64,000 nt of DNA, taken from contig NC_064540.1 of NCBI RefSeq assembly GCF_023856365.1, forward strand, positions 13,293,191-13,357,190, in the 5' to 3' direction. The notes under the pieces are model-generated. The model searched no databases and was not told the origin of the DNA. It worked only from the letters and a program-made list of their open reading frames with translations. Every line of letters starts with the position of its first letter. Position 1 is the stretch's first letter. Shown here one piece after another: positions 29,203-40,300 of the stretch. The stretch is from Brienomyrus brachyistius (Eukaryota > Chordata > Actinopteri > Osteoglossiformes > Mormyridae). Position numbers and translations under genes: made by a program.

Positions 29203-31189
29203 CTTGAAGCATCTCTGTGACCATCATTCCTCCCGACTTTAGCCAGTTTGGTACTTTCGGTTGCAGGAGTTACTATGCAATTCTCATGAGACTTAAAGGG
29301 GATGTTTATGATATAATTTATTATTGTAGTGGTGTTATTTCTAATTTAAAATGCATGTACAGTTTGGAACCTAATCAGTTTGGTACCTTTGGAACACAAA
29401 CTTGCAGTAATTCGTCCCAGATGGCTGCTCGAGTTGAGATTTGGCTGAGGTCCATGTCGAATTTTCTCATAATAAATAATGTAAATGATCTTAATACATT
29501 CTAGACCCCCAAATGATTGTCTATTTAAACATATCTGTCTACCCAACTAATGATAAAGACATTAACAATTAATATAAATCAATATGAAACTAATACACAA
29601 ACGAAAAAGCACACATACCAATGCAAGGGGAGATGCATCTCCCTCTGTGCAAGTTTTAGCAGGTTTGTTTTGTTTTGTAGTGTTTCGAGTTTTCGGTCGA
29701 GTTGCAGCAACATTTTTCTTGACTGACCTGGTTGAGGTCCGACTTGGTAAAGTTGAATGCATTTCAACCCGTACAAGTTTTAGGAGGAATGGTCAAGCTC
29801 TGAGATTTCGATCAAGATACAAGTAGAAAAAATAATTGACAGACCAGTTCGAGTTCCAAGGTTCTACTGTAATTACATTTTTAGCCACTGTTATCACTGG
29901 CGTAAGAGTTACTAAGCTTCAGAGTTGCATTCCACCAATCCAATTTTTCCTATTGGATATGTGTATTTCAGTACTTCAGACTTTAGTGAACACAAGATTT
30001 TTCAGGAATGCATTAGTTGTGTTGTAGCAGGACTGACTGCAACTCTAACTCAAGGTTCCTAGTTTTACCGGTGCCTTTCAAAGTACCATTTTACAAATGA
30101 TTAATAAAAAGAAGGAGGCTCTGTTTGACTGTTCCTATCAGGGTGGATCCCTGTATGTGTTCAGACTTAAATGAAATTAGTGAAAAATCAGTTACGCTTG
30201 TTTGAGGGTCACAAACGCAGGACATAAATATGAACAGCGTCAATCAGTAAAGCTCTTATGGAGGGTGTTTGCCCCAGAAAACTGCCCATTATGACTGCAG
30301 TCTGTTCGTATGGACTTTTCTCGAAGAGATTTGTTCAAGAAGACATATATCTGTGGGTCTATACACTACAGCAGCTGTGCTAATGCAAGCCTTTGTAATG
30401 GCATGTGTGTACAAGGCTGTCTATGTATGGACAAGTCCATCAGTGAAAAATAGATGGGGCTGCTCTCACTCAGCTTCTGAAGGACTTTTGCAAGCTTTAG
30501 GTCCCTTGTGATTCTTTACCTGTGGAAACAAACATATTCCCGTTGAAGGTATGTACTGTTCCATACATGTTTTTTAAACTCAAAACTGCCGGTCAAGTGC
30601 CTAGAATATATACTGCCGCACCAAGGCAAAGCACTGTAAATCTGAGTTAAGACCAAAATTAGATCTCTTGGACTCTCTTTCATCTCATGGAAAAATACCT
30701 TAGTTCAACCATGTTTGTTTTTGAAGAAAACACTACCATTTACCTACCTACTAGACATACAGGTGGACAGTCAAAAAAGTTATTCACTATGTTTTGCCTG
30801 ACAGTAATAACATTCCATCCATTTTACCAACCTTACCAACTGACTAACCTGCTGAATGCCCTATGACTGGATAAATTTCAGAAAGGCAGCCCTACTGTAT
30901 CTGAAAGGGAACTTAGAATCAGATCTCATGCGCAGATCGTACCAAAGCAGAAAGATGAAACTTATCTAAATGGTAATGACTGTGTTATATTTAAAGCTAA
31001 AAGGCCATTTATGATGCTTAGCATCACCAGATTAGGAAGACGCTTCACATATTGATCTTCTGATATTTAACAGAATCTGATACAACATATACAGTATATT
31101 CTGTAAATTTTATACAAAAAGTACAGTATTTCTAAGTGATATCAAGCTATGATAAATACAATCCCTAAGCAGGGCATCTGATGTGACAT

Positions 31190-31195
31190 TTTATT
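31190..31195 (-). terminator. candidate polyadenylation signal for erc2
   Basis: AATAAA on the minus strand lies 120 bp after the erc2 stop. Use is unproven; a longer 3' UTR toward 29 kb is equally possible. Confidence 0.3.
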
Positions 31196-31314
31196 AAAAA
31201 AGGAGAACAGAAAACACTCACAATGAGAGAATGAACAATAGACCAGGAGCATAAAGGAGAAATAAAGGAAAGGCGTCATCTCACCCCTCAGAGTTTTGGA
31301 GATCGTAGAAGCGC

Positions 31315-31341
31315 TTATGCCCAAATTCCCTCCTCGTCATC
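31315..31341 (-). CDS. erc2: erc2 last coding exon ([11 protein letters not shown] ligand, stop)
   Basis: Twenty-seven bases encode DDEEGIWA and TAA, identical to the human ERC2 C terminus. The acceptor is cacctaatag. Family knowledge: the IWA end binds the PDZ domain of RIM. Too short for routine ORF calling. Confidence 0.93.
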   Translation of the reverse strand, partial: DDEEGIWA

Positions 31342-34300
31342 CTATTAGGTGAAAGGTTAAAAGGCATGAAATAACAGTATAGACCACAAATACATGCAGG
31401 GATTAGGAGACATTGTTCAGGTAAAGAGAAGGACATACATTAGGAAAAAAGGGATGAATGAGAAGTTTTGGGTCTTTAAATCTGTTATGCTCTTCAGAGG
31501 AATTTAGAAGAAGTAGCTGTAAGGGTTAGGGGCTAAAGGAATCACAGCCTCTTCTATCGGGTTTTGGTATAGCTTTGGGGAACATTCTGGTAACACTGAC
31601 CTGATCGGGAGATGGCCGATGGCTGCCATGTGGAGGACCACGGCTGGGCCCACGATGGGGGGGTGGTGGCTGATGTGGGTGTGGAGGGTGAGGGGGGTGT
31701 TGAGGATGGGGGTGCTGGGGCTGATGTGGTGGGGGGTGTTGCATTTGAACCTGGGGGTGCTGAGGGTGGTGAGGTGGGGGGTGCTGAGGGTGGTGAGGTG
31801 GAGGGTGCTGGGGATGTGGTGGCTGGGTGTATTGGGGCTGGGGGTGTGGTGGCTGGGTGTATTGGGGCTGGGGGTGTGTTGGCTGAGTGTACTGCCCTTG
31901 GGGATGCTGTAGATGTGGAGTGGGTGGGTATTGGCTCGGTGGGTGTTGGGGCTGCGGAGGGTAAGGTGGAGGGTGCTGTATTTGGGGGTGAGGTGGTTGG
32001 GGTTGGAGGTGAGGTGGCTGGGGTTGGGAGTGATGGATTTGAGGCTGAGGATGATGTGGCTGTGGGTTGGGGTGTGGAGGCTGAGGATGAGGAGAGTGTT
32101 GGGGGTGAGGGTGTTGGGGTTGATGAGGGTGGGGGTGCTGGAGTGATGCATGGGGGTGTTGAGGACCGGGGCTGGGGTTTAGTTGGGGTGGAGGATAGGG
32201 GTGTTGGGGCTGAGGTTGAGGGTGTTGAAGTTGTGGGTGGGGGTGTTGAGGATTTGGGTTGAGATGAGCTTGAGGGTATGGATGCTGGGGCTGAGGATGG
32301 GGTTGTGGGGGGTGAGGTTGCTGAGAATGGTGATGGTCTTCTTCATAGTTGTCTGCAATTAGCTTCATTCGGCTCTGTGTCTAGAATGGGGAGGAAGACA
32401 ATCCATACTTCTTATTTTGTGACTAATAACATTTGGTTTGTTAGAGTAGGTGTGTTGATGAATAGTTTAATAGGCTATGTGCAGGTAGATAAATATTTAG
32501 TTTCCATTTGCGAAGTATTAGAAAAAGGTACATTGGAATTCCTCTCTTTGCCTACCCCATCTTACTCTCTGTTGCTGGGGGATTGTGGGCCTTGCTCAAA
32601 GGCCCATGGATATGTAATGGTTCTGCTGAGGTTGGAGAGCCAGCAGTCTTCTGATCACAGACACAGAGACTTAGCCCACTGAGCTACTCACCACCCCCAA
32701 ATAAATAGGATGCAATCGTGTAGATGCTAAAAAGTCCTCACTGTCCCAGGAATACCTCTAATAGCCTTAAAATCACTTAAAACAGGGGTGGCCAGTCTTA
32801 TCCGCAAAGGGACGGTGTGTATGTGGCTTTTTGGGGTAACCTTTAGGTCAGCTGTTCTAACCCAGGTGTGAGGACTCTTCAGTCAGTCAATCCCCTAATT
32901 AGTAGTCTAATTAGGGAGTTGCAGCAAAACTGCATACACAGTAGCCCTTTCTGGATAAGATTGGCCACCCATGACTTAAAAGCACACCTTAAAAGAATGC
33001 TCTTAGCATTACATAGTTTGCTGATTTGAATATTTGCCATATTAGATTCTTGCTTTGTTGTGTATGTCATGCCCTGGTTGTCCGATCCTCCCGTGTGCCA
33101 CACCTCCTCATGTATCTCATGTGGAATCCCCATGTTACGGGCTGTTTCTCATTGTTGTTAATTAGACTGGGTCCGGGTTAGAGTATGTTTCCTCAGTCTG
33201 ATCACTGACGTCTGTCCTTTGTGTGCGCGCGCTCGATGTTCCTGATTTCTCTACTTTAAAATAAACCCCATGTTCACCCGATCTTGTTGGATCCTGTGCT
33301 GCTTCCGAGCAAAAGACAGTGTAGCAGTTGGTCCTTTAAGAAGTACAAGTCTGCCAACATTCTGTAGTCGGCTTGTTAGCATTTTTATACATCCAGTTCC
33401 CTCGACAAAAAGCCTAGCTGAAAACTGAAAGGAAATAATGTATGCGGTTAAAATGAGCATTAAAACTTCAAGGGTTGTCGTATGTGACATATCCTTTTTT
33501 ACTGTTGGTATTTTGATGAATTCCAATATGTCACGTAAGAGAAATTAGTATGTTGCAAGTGTTTTGCTACAGTTAGTGAATATCCATTCCTTCCATTATC
33601 TGCAGCTTACCGGAGTCAGGATGTGCGGGAAGTCTAAGTCTAAGCAGGGATGCCCAGACCTCCCTTTCACCACCCCCTTCCTCCAGCCCACCTGGGGGAA
33701 TACCAAGGTGCTCCCAGGCCAGCTGAGAGATATAATGTCCTAGGGTCTTCTCCTGGTTGGATATGCCCAAAGCACCTCCTCAGAGAGGTGTCCAGGTGAC
33801 ATCCTAGACCTCAACTTGCTCCTTTTGATGTGGAGGAGCAGTGATTCTACTTTGAGCTCCTCCTGAATGTCTGAGTTCCTCATGCTATCTCTAAGGCTGA
33901 GCTCAGACACCCCATGAAGGAAACTCATTTCTGCAACTTGTAACAAGCCATGCCAAACCTTTATCCGCATGTCACATGTCCAACCAGGGGCGTTAACACA
34001 GTGGATCACTGTTACACTCCATACAAGCAGGGCTGCAAAGCTGTTTCACAACCAGTGTTTGGGAGATCAGACCAGAACGCAATTTTCGTCATGCCAGAAT
34101 ATAGTTTCTTAGGGAAACTCCGGTGACGAGGAAGGTAATGTGCTGGTCTGCTCAATCAGTAATTACACTACAGAAAATACTTGAGGATGTAGATTGGGAC
34201 ATGTTCCGGTCATGCACAGATGACATCAGATAGTTTGCAGAAGTAACAGATAGCTTTGTTAGCATGCTGCCTGACGAGGTTATCCCAATGATCACAATAA

Positions 34301-37300
34301 AAACATTTGCCAATCAGAAACTGTGGGTCGACAGAACCAATAAATGCCCACATCATGGATTATAATACAGGTCTCACCATCAGTGATATGAATAACTATA
34401 AAGCGGCTTCATATGGAGTACAGCGTGCTGTATGACACAAAGCATCAGTAACGGGGATACATGGAATTGCACTTCCACCAGGGCAACACATGCCACATGT
34501 GGCACAAACTGCACACTATCATGGACTTCAAAAACAAATCAACCATGACCGTGAATGCTGACTCTTCATTTGCCAACACGCTCAAATAGTTTTACATCAG
34601 TTTTGAGGGTAATCGTGCTAAGACTATAGCCATGTGGCTAGAGTTGGCTATGGTCTTCTTACAGGGAGCAGTGACATCACCAGGTATGAAAGGGTGATCA
34701 CCATAGCAGTGCATAAGTGTGCAAGGCGCTGTTAATGTCAGCAAAGCGCCTGGTCCACACAACATCTCTGGGTGCCTAGTGTGCTGATGCATTGACCAGC
34801 TGGCTGGAATTTTCACCTCCACCTTCAAATCTCTGGCTCAGTCTGTGGCCCCCAGGTGCTTCCAAAGGTCCACCATCATCACTGAGGTGGTGGACGGTTT
34901 GCCAGAATATTTTTGAGCCTGACTGAAAGTCATTGTCCATGGTCACACCAAACTCCTCCCACACCCGAGTTTCTGCTTCAGAAACAGCCAAAGCTGCACT
35001 CTGCTTAGCTTGCCGGTACTTGACAGCTGCTTCAGGAGTCCCACTAGCTAACTAAGCTTGGAAGGCCTCTTTCTTCACCTCTGGTGCCCACCATTGGGTT
35101 TGGAGATTGCCATCGCAACAGACACTAAAATGGCCACATCCCTACGCAGCCACTTTAATGATGGAGTCTCAGAACCTTTCCCAATTAGGTGATCAGCTGA
35201 CAGCTCAGCTCCTCTTCACCTGAGTGTCCAAAACATGCGGACGCAAATCCGACAATACGATTTCAAAATCGACTGTCGAGCTGTGGGCTAAGCTGCTCTG
35301 GTGCCAGGTACACTTACTGTATGAACACCCTTATGCTCGAACATGGTGTTCATTATGGACAAACTGTGGTTAGCACAAGTCGGATAACAGAGCACCGCTT
35401 GAGTTCAGACTAGGCAGGCCGTTCCTCCCAATCCTACCCTTCCAGGTTTCACTGTACCTACCCACATGAGCATTGAAGTCCCAAAGCAGAACAATTGAGT
35501 CACCATCAAAGGTCTCCTCAAAGACTGGATACTCTGAACCGGTGTTCAGTGCATACACACAGACAACAGTTAGTGCCTGTCCCCTGACTCAAATTTGAAG
35601 AAAGGCTAACCTCTTGATCACTCGGGTAAATTCCTACCTATAGGCACTGAACTGGGGGACTCTCAGTAAACCCACACCTGCCTGGCACCTCTCACAATGG
35701 GTAACTCCAGTGTGGAATGGAGTCCAGTCCCTCTCCAGGAGATTGGAGATAGGGCCAATTTCCAGTTGGCTGTTAGTATCTGTGTTTTCCCTGAGTTCAT
35801 TCCTGTTTTGTGTTCTGTCCTGTCTACTCTCATGTTCCTGGCATCCCTGTGTATTTCTGCCTGGTTGGGTTCTGTCCAGTTCAGTGTTTGGTCCCTTGCC
35901 CGGTGTTTATCTCTGTCTGCACCACTAACGTATTTCCTAGTCCGTTCAAAGTTATATCCTGGTTGCTTGTCTCTCTCCATGGTCCCTGGTTTTGCTCTGT
36001 GTACTTTAAGAGATGTTCAGTCTTAGCCCCTCGTGTCAATCTATTAGGTCCAATCTTAGTTTATTTTGTATCTCTAGTGCCGTCTCATGTCTGGTCCCAT
36101 ATCCCACTATGACACCCACGTAATGTTGTGCCCTGTTCTGTCTGGTTCTGTCCTGTCCTGTCCGGTACCTTGCCCCGTGCCGGTCTCTTTGTCAGGTTCT
36201 CCCTCCAGCCCACCCTTTCACCTGGAGGGTGCACATTTTTTTTTGTTGGGGGGGGAGTACTGTCACACCCTGCCCCTCCGGTCAGCCTTACCCCTCAGTT
36301 CTCCTCCCTCCCTGCGGTTTATTAGTCCCGTCGCATGTCTTTGCCTCTAGTTAATAACTCCCAGCAGTTGTGTGATAGGTCCAGTGTTCCTCAACCATTT
36401 AAGTGCTCCCTAGTCCTGTGATTGCTAGTCTGGTCATTGTTGCTTGTCCGTGCTTCTATGCTTGTGGTGTCTAAAAATTTAGAATAAAGTCCCCTACGTG
36501 GGGATTTCCCTGCAAAATGCTGCATTGAGGGCTGTCCCTTCCCTGCATGTGTGACAGTGATAACAAACAGTATAATCTCAACCTTTTTTAGTGTTAACAG
36601 GGATACTCAACAGGGTTGTTAATTAAGTCCCATACTGTTTATCATTTTTATAAAAATCTTAGTCATTGCGATTAAAATGAATGGTCTTATTCTTGGTATA
36701 GTGGAAGGCGATAAAGAGTATAACGTATTGTTGTACGTCAATAATATCTTGATTATGGTGACAGTATCACACCCGGGCAGGGCCAGCCAATTGAGTAGAG
36801 ACCCACCTGCCAGCATTATATAACTGGCAGAGCTGAGAATAGCCGGTGTGAAGTATCGTTGCGGCTAATGCATCATACCGAGTGTTCTAACCTTCTTGTC
36901 TTGGGTGTCCCATTTCCTGCCCTGCCTGCCTCACCTGTCCTGTCTGCCTCGTCTGTCCTGCTTCCCCTGCCTGCCCTCCTCACCTTACCTGCTCCTGCTT
37001 CACTCCCTCTGTTTCTCCTGGTGTTCCTGTTAGTCTGTCTCCTACCTGCCTTTAGGACTGACCTTACCAACTTCCTACCCACTGCCCGATCCCATCTGGT
37101 CACTGTATTTTGTCTGCCAACTCGGATTTGTTTGCTGCCGATCCCCACAATAAAACCTGGGGTCTCCTGCAACTGGGTCTTGTGCAGCATTGTTCCACTG
37201 GGATGTGACAGAATACTTCCCCAAAAGACCATGGACCCGGTGGAGACACAGTAGCAACTCCAACAACAGGTGAGCTAACTTACCATCCTGGTTAACCAGC

Positions 37301-40300
37301 TGCTCAAAGGACAAGTGGTTCACGCTTCTCTGCCTGATTAACCCTCCTAGAGTCATAGCCTCAGTTCGCGTCACCTGAGAAGTATGACGGGGACCCCAAC
37401 ACCTGCCACTTTTTCTTGATGCAGTGCAGGCGTCTGTGGAGAAACAGCCCGGGTCTGATCTGTCATCTCCCTGCTCACCAGAAGAACGAGGGAGTAGGCC
37501 ACAGGGCTCTGGATGGAGGATAAGCTGCTCCTCAGTTCTTCCCAGGAGTTTCAACATGCCTTCTCCGCCGTGGGACAAAGTTTAGGAGACCAGCTTTTTG
37601 ATGTCTGACAGGGTATGAAGACAGCGGCTGACTTCTCATTGGAGTTTCAGACCATCGCTGCGGGGCTAAGGTGGCCAGATGACTGCCTGAAGGTCCTATA
37701 TTGATGTGCTTTGAACCCAGATCTCTGGGATGAGCTTTCCTTTCACAGAGAGGCCCATTCCTTCAATGATTATGTTTTACTTACCTGGATGTCCATGGCC
37801 ATCTAAGTCTGAGACCGACAGTGCCGTCATTACCGATTCAAGGTCCATACCACTCCCTTCACGCAGAGAAACCGGAACCCATGCAGGTGGGAAATTTGCC
37901 ACTGACAGCTGCTGAGGGGCAACGCCAGTATGACCAGCAGCTGTGCCTGTATTGTGGAGAACCTTGACAAACAGTCCGAAGCTGCCCCATCTGTTCTGCT
38001 GGCTAAGAAGACTCCATCCATGCTCTTTGCCTTCCAACACCAACTGAGCTGGAGTTATGGTTCAGTCCCATGGAGGGGTGACATCACAAATGGGACCTGC
38101 AAACTGTATCATCATGGGTGCAGCCTTCAGTGCCACCCTACACAGGCCAGCGTGGAGAACAGACTCATTGATGGACTTTGTCTTGATCCTTAATCTCAAC
38201 TTACGCTTAAATTTTAGCAAGCAAGTCCACTTTTTTATGTTTTCAGTAACGTTAGTATGCCCAGGGGGGTTGGGTAGCCAGGTGATCTTGGACCCCCAGA
38301 GGTTCATGTCCTCAATTTTCATCTGGCTTTCTTTATTTAATTTCTTTTCTTCCCTTTTTACTCTCTCCAATGGTGCTGTCATGTATCACAACACATCCAT
38401 ATGAAGTGCCTTGGGACGACTCTGTTGTGAAAGGCAATGTATAAAAATAAAGAAATGAATTGAATATAGTATCTACTGATGCTTTGTTGGATTTCCAGGC
38501 AGCTGGGAATTTTACTGACCTGTGTTTTGAGAAGTGACTCCAGGTGGAACTAGATGAGCTCCCTTCCCCTCTCATGGTGCAAGGAGTGGATGGCCGATCC
38601 TTAGAGATGGGTAGAATCACATACCCGGGTGCCCCTTTGACAGTGAAAGTAGGTCTGCTACATCGTGAATGGGTTTGGTTTGTGGTGCTCATCTCCACCT
38701 GCGATGCTGTAATTCTGGAGCACCCTTGGCTGTAAAGCATAATCCTAAAATTGACTGGCAGACAGAAAAGCTAGCCGCATGGTCCCCCTCTTGTATGTCC
38801 AACTGAGTTTCTGTGCTTTGCAAGGTGTCATCCATGGAAAGCCAGAAGCCGGAGGACCTGTCAGTGATCCCAGAGGAATACCACGACTTCCTCGATGTTT
38901 GCAGCAAATCACAGGCATTGCAACTTTCCCTGCATTGACTGTGTAAATGCTCCATCAATCTCCTTGAGGAGGCCACTCATTCCAAAGGTCGCTTGCATTC
39001 CCTGTCACAGCCGGAAGAGGAGGCGCTTGAGAAATACATACAAGATGGATTGAAACAAGGTATTATCCACCCGTCTACCTCTCCGGTAGACCTCTGGAAT
39101 CTTTTTTGTAAAGAGAAAGGATTGTGGTCTCGCCTTGGCATCAACTACCGCATCCTCAAAGCCATCATGGTGAAGAAAAGAGAGCCGCTGATTTTGATCC
39201 CCTCAGCCCTCAAGCAGTTGTAGGAGGTGGTGATCTTCACCAAACTGAATCTCTGAAGCGCCTATAATTTGGTCCGGATTCGAGAGGGCGACGAGTGGAA
39301 GATTTCATTTATTACTAACACCAGGCAATACGAGTATCTGGTCATGCCATATGGTTCTTTCAGTCATTTATGAACAGATATATACAGTATATTACCTAGA
39401 TGAAATCCTTGCTTACTCACCCTCGTATGAACAGTATGTCCAACAAATTCAGCAAGGCAGAGAAATGTGAGTTTCACCAAACCTCCCTGAAATTCCTGGG
39501 GTACCCGATTGGACCCGGCGCCATTGCAGTGGACAAAGAGAAGATTCAAGTGGCCGCTTCCCAAAAGATTTGCAACGATTCCTCAGCTTTGCTAATTTTT
39601 ACCAACAGTTTATTAAAAATTTCAGCCTGGTTGCCACACTGCTAACCTCGCTCACCCATGGGAAGAAGATTAAAGTGGAGTGGACTCCAGAGGTGTCTAT
39701 TGCCTTCTGTAAACTCCAAGCAGCTTTCTTCTTGGCACCTGTACTACAACAACCATAGCCGGAGATTCCATTTGAGGTTGAGTTCAATGCCTCCAGTGCC
39801 GGAGTAGGTGCTGTTCTTCTACAAAGACAAGAGGTAACTGGTCATCGTCACCTGTGCGCATACTTGTCTGGGAACCTTTCCCCGGCAGAACAAAACTACT
39901 ATGTGGGGAACCAGTAGCTCCTGGCTATTAAATTAGCTCTCACTAAATGCTGAAACTGGCTGAAGGGGGCTAGGCATCCGTTTGTGGTCTTCACTGATCA
40001 TTGTAACCGGGAGTACCAGCAAAATGCAAAACAGCTTAATTCTCAGCAAACTCGTTGGTCCCTGTTTTTCATTCACTTTGATTTCAAGGTATCCTACTTT
40101 CCCAGGAAGAAGAATTTGAAAACGGATGCCCTGTTCTGACAACATGGCTCGTCGGAGGTGGAAGACCTGGATCACCCCATTCTGCCTCAGTCCTGTTTTG
40201 CAGGTCCCATTGTTTGGACCCTCGATGAGTCCATCTGTACTGCTCATGACCAAGGTCAACCTCCTCCCGAGTACTCCGCTATGTATGTACCTTCATGACT

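Larger units (their letters stand above)
24343..31314. other. intergenic and 3' UTR region between convergent cacna2d3 and erc2
   Basis: No WNT5A-like exon or other coding frame is recognisable. It contains candidate polyadenylation signals, a 31-nt motif present twice (25283 and 26071), a hairpin with paired CTCF-like motifs (29099-29202) and short pieces of a repeat ending gttccaaggttctactgta near 29850-29878. The rest is unremarkable AT-rich sequence. Confidence 0.6.

Noticed and set aside
24343..31314. WNT5A exons expected by human gene order
   Set aside because: No Cys-rich Wnt-like frame was recognisable on either strand; recorded as an absence.
31619..32146. Antisense open frames across the His/Pro exon as genes
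   Set aside because: They are complements of a stop-poor GGGGTG repeat; the exon itself is anchored by conserved ends and splice sites on the minus strand.
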